The position numbers and the translations under genes are program-made. A stretch of DNA of 64,000 nucleotides from Agrococcus beijingensis (GTDB taxonomy: Bacteria > Actinomycetota > Actinomycetes > Actinomycetales > Microbacteriaceae): assembly GCF_030758955.1 (NCBI RefSeq), contig NZ_CP132360.1, positions 1,721,313-1,785,312 on the forward strand, given 5' to 3'. A model generated the notes under the pieces. It saw only the letters and a list, made by a program, of their open reading frames with translations. It did no database searches and was not told the origin of the DNA. Shown here in pieces: positions 1 through 8,999 of this stretch (positions within the stretch are counted from its first letter, which is position 1; every line of letters starts with the position of its first letter).

Positions 1-110
1 GCCGCCACTCACACGCGGGCGCCGCCACTCACACGCGGGCGCCGCCACTCACATGCGGGCGCCGCCGCTCACACGCGGCAGCCGCCACTCACACGCGGGA
101 GGCGCCAATC
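1..110. repeat. 20-bp tandem repeat array, locus 1
   Basis: Five consecutive 20-bp units with the form GCCGCCACTCACACGCGGGC fill positions 1-100, and a sixth partial unit follows. Units differ at one or a few positions only. The array begins at the window edge, so its full length is unknown. The same consensus recurs near 54,971 and 61,501. A 20-bp period is not a multiple of three, so this is not a coding repeat. It lies just downstream of holA. Confidence 0.9.
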
Positions 111-185
111 GATGAGTGCAGCGGGCGGTCCGGCGCAGGTGCGGGGCGGCGGGGCGGCGGGGCGGCGGGGCGGCGGGGCGGGGCG

Positions 186-1169
186 TCAGGCGCGGGCGGC
201 CAGCTGGCGCACCAGGCGCTCGACGGCGTACTGCGGGTCGCGCTCGGCGCCCTTGACCGCGTGGTCGGCGTGCGCGATCGCCTGGATCGCGTCGAGCAGC
301 GTTGCGTCGCTGTAGGAGCGCAGATCCTTGCGGGCGCCGCGCACCTGCCAGTCCTGCATGCCCAGCTGCCGCGCCGCCTGGCTGTCGGATCCGCCGGCGC
401 CCGAGACCTTCGCGAGCTGCCGGAACCGCATCGCGAACGCCGCGACGATCGGCACCGGGTCGGCGCCGGTGGCGATCGCGTGCCGCAGCGTCACCAGCGC
501 CTCGGCGACGTCGCCGCGGATCACGGCGTCGACCACCGCGAAGGCCGTCGTCTCGACCCGGCCCGAGTAGTACGTGCGCACGACCTGTTCGGTGACGCCG
601 CCGTCGGTGTCGAGCGCCACCTGGCGCACGGCGTTCGCCAGCTCGGCGATGTCGGAGTGGAACGCATCGACGAGCGCTGCGATCGCGCCGGGCGTCGCCT
701 CGCGCTCGATCAGGCGCAGCTCGGCCCGCACGAACGGCACGAGCTCGTCGCGCTTGAGCGGCTGGCAGACCACCTCGATCGCGCCGGGCGTCGAGCGGAT
801 CGCGTCGAGCATCTTCTTGCCCCGTACCGTCGAGCCGTCGTGGCGGATCACCAGCGTGGTGCCATCGACGGGGGACGCCAGGTAGCGGAGCACGTCGGCG
901 ATGAACGCATCCGTCGCCTTCACGCCCTGCTCGACGCGCACCAGCCGCGGCTCGTCGAACAGCGACGGGCTGGCGATCAGCTCGAGCTGCCCATCGATGT
1001 AGTGACCGGCGTCGACGTCGTGGATCTCGAGCTCGGGATCCTCGAGCAGCAGCAGGGCACGCAGTCGCTGCAGCGCGCGATCGGCGAGGAACGACTCCTT
1101 GCCGAACACGAGCACGACCGGTGCAGGAGACACCTGCTCCCAGCCGATCTTGGGGATGCTCGCTGCCAT
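186..1169 (-). CDS. holA: DNA polymerase III subunit delta
   Basis: 327 aa, the usual length for the clamp-loader delta subunit, which opens the beta sliding clamp. The N-terminus carries the family's degenerate nucleotide-binding start (VLVFGKESFLADRALQRLR, about residues 17-36), followed by the KK(M/L)LDAIRSTPGAIEV and QLGMQDWQVRGARKDLR blocks typical of HolA. It follows comEC on the same strand with a gap of about 10 bp. The comEA-comEC-holA order is standard in Actinobacteria. The ATG at 1169 is the only good start. Confidence 0.93.
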   Translation of the reverse strand: MAASIPKIGWEQVSPAPVVLVFGKESFLADRALQRLRALLLLEDPELEIHDVDAGHYIDGQLELIASPSLFDEPRLVRVEQGVKATDAFIADVLRYLASPVDGTTLVIRHDGSTVRGKKMLDAIRSTPGAIEVVCQPLKRDELVPFVRAELRLIEREATPGAIAALVDAFHSDIAELANAVRQVALDTDGGVTEQVVRTYYSGRVETTAFAVVDAVIRGDVAEALVTLRHAIATGADPVPIVAAFAMRFRQLAKVSGAGGSDSQAARQLGMQDWQVRGARKDLRSYSDATLLDAIQAIAHADHAVKGAERDPQYAVERLVRQLAARA

Positions 1170-1178
1170 GCGTTCAGC

Positions 1179-3569
1179 CTACGGCCCGGTGCCCACAGTC
1201 GGAGCCGTCCCCGCAGGAGGGTCGGACCCGGACCGCTCCGACCACACGCGGATGCCGTCGTGGTCGACCGCCAGCGCGATGGTGCCCAGCAGGTCGGTGC
1301 GCAGCGGCGCACCGCCGGACTCGCGCACGATGCGCAGCGACGCATCCGTCGGGTGGCCGTAGTCGTTCTCCCCCACTCCGACGAGCCCGACGGCGGCGCC
1401 GATGCTCCGGTAGATCGCCGGCAGCTGATCGGCGGAGCCGTGATGCGCGACGACCACGATCGCCGCGGCCGGCACGCCGAGCCGCAGCAGCCGCGACTGC
1501 GACTCGGCCCCGAGGTCGCCGAGCACCACGAGCTCGAGGAGACCGCCGGACGGTGCCGTCGCGCCCGCGAGCGCACCGGCAGCACCTGACGGGGCAGCGC
1601 CTGACTCAGCGGCCCCTGACCCAGCAGCTCCCGCCGCAGCGCCCCCTGGCGAAGCACCGCCGGGCTCCACCGCTCCGGGATCAGGCAGGTCGACCGCCAC
1701 CGCGACGCTGGCGTCGTTGCCGGGCCCGGCCTCCCCCACCGGCCACAGCGCCTCGACGCGCACGTCGCCGACGGCCCAGGCATCACCCCGGCGCGCCTCC
1801 TGCACCTGCGCGCCGGCGGTGGCGAGCTCGGCCACGAGCGGCTCGGAGCGCTCGTCGACGGGTCCGTGCACGAGCGTGCCGACGCGACCCAGCAGCGCGG
1901 TGGCGCCGCCCGAGTGGTCGAGGTCGAAGTGCGTGAGCACCAGCAGGTCGATGCGCTGCACCCCGAGGGTGCGCAGGCAGCCGTCGATGAGCGCCGGATC
2001 CGGCCCGGCATCGACGAGCACGATCGCCCCGCCCGAGCGCACGACCGTGGCGCTCCCCTGCCCGACGTCGCACTGCGCGATGCGCCAGTCGGCGAGCGTG
2101 CCCAGCCGGATGCCCGGCCACGCGGCCGTGCCCGCCGCGACGGCCCCGACCACCAGCGCGACGACGATGCCGCGCGCCAGCCGGCCGCGCGCGTGCGCCA
2201 CCAGCACGGCGGCGAGCATGGCGGATGCGGTGACGACGCCCCAGGGCGCCACCGGCCAGGGCACATTGGCGGCCGGGAGCTGCTGGGCGACCATCGCCAC
2301 CTGCCCGATCCAGGCGGCTGGCAGCCAGGCGACCCATGCCAGGCCGATCGCGACGGCCGGCGCGAGCGGCGCCGCGAGGCACGCGACCAGCCCGACGACG
2401 GTGACGATGGGAGCCGCCGGGCCGGCGAGCAGGTTGGCGAGCACCGACACCACGCTCACCTGGGCATCGAGGCCGACGAGCACCGGCAGGCACCACAGCT
2501 GCGCTGCCGCCGGCACGGCGATGAGCGCGGCGATCGGCATCGGCAGCAGCCGCGAGAGCGCCGCGGCGATGGGCCTCGCGTGCACGATCAGGCCGCAGGT
2601 GGCGAGGGCCGACAGCGCGAAGCCGGCGCTCGTCGCCAGGTGCGGCTGCGTCGCCAGCACCACGAGCACCGCCAGTGCCAGCAGCGCCACGGCACCCGCC
2701 TTCCGCCCGGTCACGATGCCGATGAGCGCGATCGCGGCCATCGTGGCGGCGCGCACCACCGACGGCTCGGGCGTCACGAGCACGACGAAAGCGGCGAGCG
2801 CCCCGGCCGCCGCCGCGACGCGCATGCCCCGCCTCGCTCCCACGGCCGCCGCCAGCTGGAACGTCGCGCCCACCACGATCACGCAGTTGGCCCCCGACAC
2901 CGCGGTCAGGTGGCTGAGGCCCGCGTCGAGCATCGCGGCGCGCAGCCCCGCGCTCACCCGCCGCTCGTCGCCGATCGACAGGCCCGGCAGCAGCTCGCCG
3001 CCGAGCCCAGGCAGGCTCGCCGATGCCGCGAGCAGCCCGTCGCGCAGCTCGCCCGCCCACGCGGCCCAGGCGGCTGGAGCCTCGACCTCGAGCCGGCTGC
3101 AGGTGACGAGCCAACGTGAGCCGTCGAGCCACGCGTCGCAGCGCCCGGCGGCGGTCGCGCCGATCGCGAGCGACGCCTCCTCGGGCGCCCGCAGCAGCAT
3201 GGCGCTGCGCAGTGCACCGGCGCCGTCGCAGCCGGTGACCACGACCTCCGTCGGCGCCGCCTCGCCGAGCACCAGGAGGCGCAGCGCGTCGCAGTCGTCG
3301 AGGGCCGCGCCCGCGGCGGCGTCGGCCCCGGCGAGCAGCGGGCTCGAGAGCGCCGCGGCCACGGCGATCGTGCGCAGGGCGGCCGCGGCACGCTCGGCGC
3401 CCGGGCCGGCCCGCATGGTGGCGGATGCGACCCGTGCCGCCACCAGGCACGCCCCGGCCGTGCAAGCGGTCACCACCGCGGCCGCGCCGAGCAGCGCGGC
3501 GTGAGCGCTGAGCGCCGCGAGCACCGCCCAGGCGATGGCCACCGGCAGCGCCAGCCGCAGGTCGCGCAT
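1179..3569 (-). CDS. comEC: ComEC/Rec2 family DNA-uptake channel protein
   Basis: 796 aa. Hydrophobic helices fill roughly residues 1-75 and 195-480 (competence domain with SGANCVIVVGATFQLAAAV). A metallo-beta-lactamase-like domain follows, with the THFDLDHSGG metal motif near residue 545 and a later AHHGS motif. ComEC forms the membrane channel for single-stranded DNA in transformation; the beta-lactamase domain is thought to degrade the other strand. The C-terminal domain holds an unusual Ala/Gly/Ser/Pro-rich insert of about 45 residues (plus-strand 1550-1680). It lies about 40 bp after comEA. Whether the host is naturally competent cannot be judged from these two genes. Confidence 0.92.
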   Translation of the reverse strand: MRDLRLALPVAIAWAVLAALSAHAALLGAAAVVTACTAGACLVAARVASATMRAGPGAERAAAALRTIAVAAALSSPLLAGADAAAGAALDDCDALRLLVLGEAAPTEVVVTGCDGAGALRSAMLLRAPEEASLAIGATAAGRCDAWLDGSRWLVTCSRLEVEAPAAWAAWAGELRDGLLAASASLPGLGGELLPGLSIGDERRVSAGLRAAMLDAGLSHLTAVSGANCVIVVGATFQLAAAVGARRGMRVAAAAGALAAFVVLVTPEPSVVRAATMAAIALIGIVTGRKAGAVALLALAVLVVLATQPHLATSAGFALSALATCGLIVHARPIAAALSRLLPMPIAALIAVPAAAQLWCLPVLVGLDAQVSVVSVLANLLAGPAAPIVTVVGLVACLAAPLAPAVAIGLAWVAWLPAAWIGQVAMVAQQLPAANVPWPVAPWGVVTASAMLAAVLVAHARGRLARGIVVALVVGAVAAGTAAWPGIRLGTLADWRIAQCDVGQGSATVVRSGGAIVLVDAGPDPALIDGCLRTLGVQRIDLLVLTHFDLDHSGGATALLGRVGTLVHGPVDERSEPLVAELATAGAQVQEARRGDAWAVGDVRVEALWPVGEAGPGNDASVAVAVDLPDPGAVEPGGASPGGAAAGAAGSGAAESGAAPSGAAGALAGATAPSGGLLELVVLGDLGAESQSRLLRLGVPAAAIVVVAHHGSADQLPAIYRSIGAAVGLVGVGENDYGHPTDASLRIVRESGGAPLRTDLLGTIALAVDHDGIRVWSERSGSDPPAGTAPTVGTGP

Positions 3570-3609
3570 CAGCGCCGGCTCGCGACCCGCGGCACCCGCA
3601 GCCGCCCGC

Positions 3610-4173
3610 TCACAGCGTCACCAGCGGCGTCAGCGTGGTGAGCAGGGCCGGCCCGATGCCGGGCACGTCGTCGAGCTGCGCGATGTCGGTGAAGGGGCCC
3701 TGCTCGTCGCGATGCGCGATGATCGCGAGCGCCAGCGAGGGCCCGACGCGCGGCAGCGCTTCGAGCGCGGCCTGGTCGGCGCGGTTCAGCGAGACGAGCC
3801 CGCCCGCCTGCGGCCCCGCGGCCGCCTGCTCGGCCTGCTCGCCCGCGGTCGGCACCAGCAGCTGCTCGCCGTCGACCAGCGGGCGGGCCAGGTTCAGCGA
3901 TCCGGGTGCGGCCTCGGCGGTCGTCCCGCCGGCACGGGCGAGCGCGTCGAGCACCCGCGCCCCGCCGGGCAGACGGTAGACGCCCGGCTCCCCGACCGCG
4001 CCCTGCACGTCGACGACCAGCTCGGCCGAGGCGCTCGCCACCGGCGTCGCGACGATCGCGGCCGGCTGCGCGTCGACCACCATGCGCTGGGCGACGCCGC
4101 CCGCGACGGCCCCGAGCACGAGCAGCACCGCCGCGCCCGCGCCCAGGCGCCAGCGCGCATCCGTCCCGGCCAT
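3610..4173 (-). CDS. comEA: ComEA helix-hairpin-helix DNA-binding protein
   Basis: 187 aa. One N-terminal membrane helix (about residues 10-30) anchors it. An SLBB-type domain follows (GAVGEPGVYRLPGGARVLDAL, about 55-115), and the C-terminus has a paired helix-hairpin-helix unit with SLNRADQAALEALPRVGPSLALAI and DDVPGIGPALL. This is the standard architecture of the membrane-bound DNA receptor that delivers DNA to ComEC. It precedes comEC and holA on the same strand, probably as one transcript. Confidence 0.92.
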   Translation of the reverse strand: MAGTDARWRLGAGAAVLLVLGAVAGGVAQRMVVDAQPAAIVATPVASASAELVVDVQGAVGEPGVYRLPGGARVLDALARAGGTTAEAAPGSLNLARPLVDGEQLLVPTAGEQAEQAAAGPQAGGLVSLNRADQAALEALPRVGPSLALAIIAHRDEQGPFTDIAQLDDVPGIGPALLTTLTPLVTL

Positions 4174-4271
4174 GCGGGCAGGCTAGGTCGGATGCGCTGC
4201 TGCAAGGCGGCTGCGCCGGTGCGGCTGTGGAGGGCGGGCGCGTCACGGCGCGGGCTTGAGCCCTGCGCTCG

Positions 4272-4346
4272 CCGGAAGATTCGGGCGGGTGGGCACTTCC
4301 GACTGGATGATCCGATCGGAGACCGCCACAGGTCGGAATCTTCCGG
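4272..4346. repeat. nested inverted repeat between comEA and leuS
   Basis: CCGGAAGATTC (4272-4282) pairs with GAATCTTCCGG (4336-4346). Inside it TTCCGAC (4297-4303) can pair with GTCGGAA (4332-4338), and TCCGATCGGA (4311-4320) is self-complementary. The two outer pairings share bases, so they are mutually exclusive. It lies beyond the leuS stop codon and before comEA. It could be the leuS terminator or a leader structure for comEA; there is no clear T-run. Confidence 0.6.
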
Positions 4347-4431
4347 AGCCGCGCTCACCGATCAGAAGTCGACCAGCCGCGGCGCGTGCCGATCCGACGG
4401 GCTGAGCCAGCGCGGATCGACCCCGTCGGCC

Positions 4432-6975
4432 TCAGCCGATCACGAAGTTGACCAGCCGCGGCGCCCGCACGATCGCCTGCCGCACCGAGGCTTCGCCGAT
4501 CGCCCGCACCACGCCGGGCAGGTCGCGGGCGATGCGCTCGAGCTCGGCCTCGGTCACGTCAGCGGCGACATCGATGCGGTCGCGCACCTTGCCGTTGACC
4601 TGCACGACGGCCGTCACGGTCTGCTCGACCAGCAGCGAGCGGTCGGCCTTCCGCCAGCCGGCGTTCGCGATCGGCGGGGCGAACCCGAGGTTCGCCCACA
4701 TGTCCTCGGCCGTGTAGGGCGCGAACAGCGACAGGCCGAGCGCGATCGTCTCGATCGCCTCGCGCACCGCCGGGTCGGCGGCGCCGGGGCCGGAGTCGAC
4801 CGCCTTGCGGGTGGCGTTGGTCAGCTCCATCAGGCGCGCGACGACGACGTTGAACTTGAGCGCCTCGATCTGCCCCGGCGCATCCGCCAGGAACTTGTGC
4901 GTCTCGCGCCGCAGCGCCCGGTCGCCGGGCTTCGGGTCGGTGCCCGGCTTCGCCAGCGACTCGTTCGACAGGCGCCAGGCGCGGGCGAGGAACTTCTGCG
5001 CACCGGTCGGGCTGACGTCCTTCCAGTCGATGTCGTCCTCGGGCGGCCCCGCGAAGCTCATCGACAGGCGCACGGCGTCGACGCCGAAGCGCTCGAGCTC
5101 CTCCGACAGCGTCACCAGGTTGCCCTTCGACTTCGACATCTTCGCGCCGTCGAGGATGACCATGCCCTGGTTCAGCAGCGACTCGAAGGGCTCGGTGAAC
5201 GGCACGTGGCCCAGGTCGAACAGCACCTTCGTGATGAAGCGCGCGTAGAGCAGGTGCAGGATCGCGTGCTCGACACCGCCGACGTAGCGGTCGACGGGCG
5301 CCCAGCGCTCCACCTGCGCACGATCGAACGGCTGCGTCTCGTCGTTGGGGTTGAGGAAGCGCAGGTAGTACCAGGATGAGTCGACGAACGTGTCCATCGT
5401 GTCGGCGTCGCGCTTGGCGGGCGAGCCGTCGATGGGCGAGGGCACGTTCACCCAGTCCTCCGCGGCGCCCAGCGGGCTCGTGCCCTTCGGCGACAGGTCG
5501 AGGCCAGTCGAGTCGGGCAGCACGACGGGCAGCTGCTCGAACGGCACCGGCACCTCCTGCCCGTCGGCGGTGTGGATGATGGGGATCGGGGTGCCCCAGT
5601 AGCGCTGACGGCTCACCAGCCAGTCGCGCAGTCGGTAGGACTTCGCGGCGCGGCCGACGCCCTTGCGCTCGAGCACCTGCACCATCCGGCCGATCGCGTG
5701 CTGCTTCGACAGCCCGTCGAGCTCGCCCGAGTTGATCAGGCGGCCGTCGCCCGTGAGCGCCTCGCCGGTCGACTTCGGGTCGAGCGGCGGCTGCTCCTCG
5801 GGCCAGACGGCGTTGCCGTCGTCATCGAGCGGGATCTGCGGCATCACGCCCGTGACGGGCGCGTTCGTGTCGACGACCACCTTCACCGGCAGGTCGAAGA
5901 CGCGCGCGAAGTCGAGGTCGCGCTGGTCGTGCGCGGGCACGGCCATGACCGCGCCGTGGCCGTAGTCGGCCAGCACGTAGTCGGCGGCCCACACCGGCAT
6001 CCGCTCCCCCGTCAGCGGGTGGATGGCGGAGCGGCCGAGGTCGACGCCCGTCTTCGTGCGCTCGGTGTTCTGGCGGTCGATCTCCGTCATCCGACCGACG
6101 TCGTCCAGGTAGGCCTGGAAGCGCATCCGCACGTCTGCATCGGCGCCGGCGGCCAGCTCTGCCGCCAGGTCGGAGTCGGGCGCGACGACCATGAAGGTGG
6201 CGCCGTAGAGCGTGTCGGGGCGCGTCGTGAACACCGGCACGGTGCCCTGATGGCCCTCGATCTCGAACTCGACCTCGGCGCCCACCGAGCGGCCGATCCA
6301 GTTGCGCTGCATGCGCAGCACCTTGTCGGGCCAGCGGCCCTCGAGCTGGTTCAGGTCGTCGAGCAGGCGGTCGGCGTAGTCGGTGATCTTGAAGTACCAC
6401 TGCGTGAGCTTCTTCTTCACGACCGGGGTGTCGCAGCGCTCGCAGCGGCCGTCGACGACCTGCTCGTTGGCCAGCACCGTCTGGTCGTTCGGGCACCAGT
6501 TGACGTTCGAGGGCTTGCGGTAGGCCAGGCCCGCCTTGTACATCTCGAGGAACAGCCACTGGTTCCACTTGTAGTAGCCGGGGTCGGAGGTGTGCAGGAT
6601 GCGGTCCCAGTCGAAGGCGGTCGCGTACTGGCGCATCGACTGCTTGTGCTGCTCGATGTTGGCCTCGGTCCAGCGCTTCGGGTCCTCGCCGCGCTTGATC
6701 GCGGCGTTCTCGGCGGGCAGGCCGAAGGAGTCCCAGCCGATCGGGTGCAGCACGTTGAAGCCCTGCTGGCGCCAGTAGCGCGCGAGCACGTCGCCGTAGG
6801 CGTACGACTCCGCGTGCCCCATGTGGAGGTCCCCGGACGGGTACGGGAACATATCGAGCACGTACTTGCGCGGCCGTGCGTCGGTCTCGTCATCGGTCGC
6901 GAAGGGGCGCAGGGCGTCCCAGACCGGCAGCCACCGCTGCTGGATGCGGGCGAAGTCGTAGGTCTCGTCAGTCAA
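4432..6975 (-). CDS. leuS: Leucyl-tRNA synthetase
   Basis: 847 aa from the TTG at 6975. That start has AGGAG at a good distance, and the sequence [19 protein letters not shown] begins the conserved protein. The open frame continues upstream but the extra part is unlike LeuS. Class I signatures are present: the HIGH-type motif HMGH ([20 protein letters not shown], about residue 50) and KMSKS ([10 protein letters not shown]). The CP1 editing domain and a C-terminal anticodon/tRNA-binding part are present, ending ...RLVNFVIG. It charges tRNA-Leu and is essential. Confidence 0.97.
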   Translation of the reverse strand: MTDETYDFARIQQRWLPVWDALRPFATDDETDARPRKYVLDMFPYPSGDLHMGHAESYAYGDVLARYWRQQGFNVLHPIGWDSFGLPAENAAIKRGEDPKRWTEANIEQHKQSMRQYATAFDWDRILHTSDPGYYKWNQWLFLEMYKAGLAYRKPSNVNWCPNDQTVLANEQVVDGRCERCDTPVVKKKLTQWYFKITDYADRLLDDLNQLEGRWPDKVLRMQRNWIGRSVGAEVEFEIEGHQGTVPVFTTRPDTLYGATFMVVAPDSDLAAELAAGADADVRMRFQAYLDDVGRMTEIDRQNTERTKTGVDLGRSAIHPLTGERMPVWAADYVLADYGHGAVMAVPAHDQRDLDFARVFDLPVKVVVDTNAPVTGVMPQIPLDDDGNAVWPEEQPPLDPKSTGEALTGDGRLINSGELDGLSKQHAIGRMVQVLERKGVGRAAKSYRLRDWLVSRQRYWGTPIPIIHTADGQEVPVPFEQLPVVLPDSTGLDLSPKGTSPLGAAEDWVNVPSPIDGSPAKRDADTMDTFVDSSWYYLRFLNPNDETQPFDRAQVERWAPVDRYVGGVEHAILHLLYARFITKVLFDLGHVPFTEPFESLLNQGMVILDGAKMSKSKGNLVTLSEELERFGVDAVRLSMSFAGPPEDDIDWKDVSPTGAQKFLARAWRLSNESLAKPGTDPKPGDRALRRETHKFLADAPGQIEALKFNVVVARLMELTNATRKAVDSGPGAADPAVREAIETIALGLSLFAPYTAEDMWANLGFAPPIANAGWRKADRSLLVEQTVTAVVQVNGKVRDRIDVAADVTEAELERIARDLPGVVRAIGEASVRQAIVRAPRLVNFVIG

Positions 6976-7129
6976 CAGATGCTCCTGGGTGTCGTCGGCC
7001 CGTGTCGGCGCGACGGCTTCCAAGTCTACGGGCGCCCCGCAGGGGCTTCCCCGTGGCACAATCGAGACCGGCCGCGAGGATCGCCTGTGCGCGGTCGGAG
7101 GGATCTGCGCGGTCGGAGGGAGTTGGTCG

Positions 7130-7621
7130 GTGCCGGAGTTCGAGAACCCGCCAGCGACCGTCGACGTGCCCTCGGCGCGGGTGACCCGCATCGTCGCGGT
7201 CGACGCCCGGCGCAGCATCGTCTGGCGCTGCCTCACCGAGCCCGAGCTGCTCGCCCGCTGGCTCGGCGACATCGCCGCCTTCCCCGAGGGCGTGGTGGCC
7301 GGCGCCAACGGCCGCTTCGCCTGGACGGGCGAGGTCGTGCTCGCCGCCCGCGTGCTGGCGCTCGAGCCCGAGGAGCGCTTCGTCTTCGACTGGTCGGAGG
7401 GCATCCTGTCGGATCGCGCCTCGACGGTCGAGGTGACGCTGCGCGACACGGGCGCCGGCCCGAAGCACGGCACCCAGGTGCACCTGGTCGAGCACGGCTT
7501 CCCGCTCGAGGGCGACGACACCGCGCGCCGCGAGTCGCTGCGCGCGCTCGCCGCGGGCTGGACCGTCGAGCTCGACGAGCTCGTCGACCTGGCAGAGCAC
7601 CTCGAGGCCGCAGCCAACTGA
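7130..7621 (+). CDS. SRPBCC (AHSA1-like) family protein
   Basis: About 163 aa from a GTG at 7130, preceded by GGAGG. Upstream frames are poor in homology, and a 16-bp direct repeat (TGCGCGGTCGGAGGGA, copies starting near 7088 and 7106) lies in that leader. The pattern [24 protein letters not shown]...FPEG...[28 protein letters not shown] is typical of the START-like AHSA1 fold, which binds small hydrophobic ligands. It is divergent from leuS and just upstream of a second AHSA1 gene and its ArsR regulator. Substrate unknown. Confidence 0.8.
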   Translation: MPEFENPPATVDVPSARVTRIVAVDARRSIVWRCLTEPELLARWLGDIAAFPEGVVAGANGRFAWTGEVVLAARVLALEPEERFVFDWSEGILSDRASTVEVTLRDTGAGPKHGTQVHLVEHGFPLEGDDTARRESLRALAAGWTVELDELVDLAEHLEAAAN

Positions 7622-7622
7622 A

Positions 7623-7685
7623 GCAACCGAACGGTTGCACGACCGGCTGCGTCGGCGTAGCGTCACCTGCAACCGAAGGATTGCA
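7623..7685 (+). promoter_or_regulatory. Double-palindrome promoter/operator of the AHSA1-ArsR operon
   Basis: GCAACCGAACGGTTGC (7623-7638) is a palindrome with 7-bp arms. TGCAACCGAAGGATTGCA (7668-7685) is a second, imperfect copy. A TTGCAC -35 element (7635-7640) overlaps the first palindrome, and a TAGCGT -10 element (7658-7663) lies exactly 17 bp on, so the second palindrome covers the transcription start and reaches the ribosome-binding site. This fits autorepression by the ArsR protein at 8619; the binding itself is inference. Confidence 0.7.
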
Positions 7686-7695
7686 GGAGGATGCG

Positions 7696-8622
7696 ATGGG
7701 TCACGACGCCGAGGCCGAGGTCGACGAGGACACGATGCGCGTCACGCGCACGATCGAGGTGCGCGCGCCGCTCGATGCCGTCTGGGAGACGCTCACCGAC
7801 CCGCGCGAGCTCGCCGAGTGGTTCGGCCAGCGCGCGGACTTCCCGGGCGGCATGCGCCAGGGTGCGACCGGCTCCTTCGGCTGGACGGCGCACGGCGACT
7901 TCCTCGCGGTCGTCGAGCGCTGGGAGCCGCAGCGCGTCTTCGCCTTCCGCTGGGGCACGCCCGGCGAGCCCATCCGCGACGACAACAGCACGCTCGCGAC
8001 CTTCACGCTGGAGCGCGACGGCGACGTCACCCGGCTCACCGTGGTCGAGACCGGGTTCGACCGGCTTGCCGACGCGGGCGCCCGACGTGCCGCCATGCTC
8101 GACAACCGGCAGGGGTGGACGGAGGAGCTCGACGAGCTCGTGACCCTCCTCGCGCGCCGATGGACGCCATCCGTCGTCGACCGGGCCGCAGGCACCATCA
8201 CCCGCTCGCTCGACATCCCGGCGCCGCGCGAGCGCGTCTGGCAGCACCTCACCGACCCGGCGTCGATCGAGACGTGGTGGGGCCACCCGGCGGTCTTCCC
8301 CGGCGGCGTGCGCGAAGGCGTCACGGGCACGTTCGAGCACGAGGGCCAGACCTGGCCGGTCACGATCCGGGTGCTGCGCGAGCCGGCTGCGTTCGCGTTC
8401 CGCTGGGGTGCCTTCGGCGAGGCCGAGCCCGGGCCCGAGGCCTGCGACGTGCGCTTCGACCTCGAGTCGCTCGGCAGCGGCGGCACCCGCGTCACGGTCG
8501 TGGAGTCGGGGTGGATGCGTGTGCCCGCGCAGGAGCGCGGCGAGCGGATGCAGGGCAACGGCGGCGGCTGGGAGATCGCGCTCGACGGCCTGCGGCGGCA
8601 CGTGCTGGCGGCGGCGGGATGA
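7696..8622 (+). CDS. Tandem-domain SRPBCC/AHSA1 protein
   Basis: 308 aa from an ATG with GGAGG 5 bp upstream. Two AHSA1 units follow each other: MRVTRTIEVRAPLDAVWETLTDPRELAEWFGQ...FPGG (about 15-150) and TITRSLDIPAPRERVWQHLTDPASIETWWG...FPGG (about 165-305). Such fused double START-like proteins occur beside ArsR repressors and are thought to bind a hydrophobic inducer or stress ligand. The stop codon overlaps the arsR-type gene start (ATGA). Transcription probably begins at the promoter at 7635-7663. Confidence 0.85.
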   Translation: MGHDAEAEVDEDTMRVTRTIEVRAPLDAVWETLTDPRELAEWFGQRADFPGGMRQGATGSFGWTAHGDFLAVVERWEPQRVFAFRWGTPGEPIRDDNSTLATFTLERDGDVTRLTVVETGFDRLADAGARRAAMLDNRQGWTEELDELVTLLARRWTPSVVDRAAGTITRSLDIPAPRERVWQHLTDPASIETWWGHPAVFPGGVREGVTGTFEHEGQTWPVTIRVLREPAAFAFRWGAFGEAEPGPEACDVRFDLESLGSGGTRVTVVESGWMRVPAQERGERMQGNGGGWEIALDGLRRHVLAAAG

Positions 8623-8999
8623 TGGCGCCGTCTGGGATGGCGGCGGGTGCAGCAGCGGCGCCGCTGCAGTTCGCGGCGCTCGCGGACGACACCCGCTGGG
8701 CGATCCTCGAGCTGCTCGGCAGCCGGGCGCGGTCGGCGAGCGAGCTGGCGCTCGAGCTGCCCGTCAGCCGGCAGGCCATCGCGAAGCACCTGGCCGTGCT
8801 CGAGGCCGCGGGGCTCGTCGACTCGGTGCGGGAGGGGCGCTCGGTGCGGCACCGGGCGATCGGCGCAAGCCTCAGCGCGCTCGCCGAGCGACTCGACGCG
8901 ATCGGCCGGCAGTGGGATGCCCGGCTCGATCGCCTGACCGAGCGCGCCGAGGCCGCTGCGGCGCTGCGCGAGGCGGGCACGGCGGCGCGAGGCCGCTAG
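8619..8999 (+). CDS. ArsR family winged-helix repressor
   Basis: 126 aa. The ATG overlaps the upstream stop codon. The core LQFAALADDTRWAILELLGSRARSASELALELPVSRQAIAKHLAVLEAAGLVDSVREGRSVRHRA is the ArsR winged-helix fold with the DNA-reading helix at SRQAIAKHLAVLE. No metal-binding Cys cluster is visible, so it is unlikely to be a metal sensor. It is probably the autoregulator of the AHSA1 operon. Its stop overlaps the convergent pabB stop by a few bases (CTAG). Confidence 0.87.
   Translation: MMAPSGMAAGAAAAPLQFAALADDTRWAILELLGSRARSASELALELPVSRQAIAKHLAVLEAAGLVDSVREGRSVRHRAIGASLSALAERLDAIGRQWDARLDRLTERAEAAAALREAGTAARGR

Noticed and set aside
261..1589. 442-codon plus-strand frame over holA and comEC
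   Set aside because: Arg/His-rich shadow composition spanning two real genes; no family features.
6976..7626. N-terminal extension of leuS by 217 codons
   Set aside because: The extra part is unlike any LeuS and overlaps the divergent AHSA1 gene; a TTG at 6975 with AGGAG fits the conserved start.
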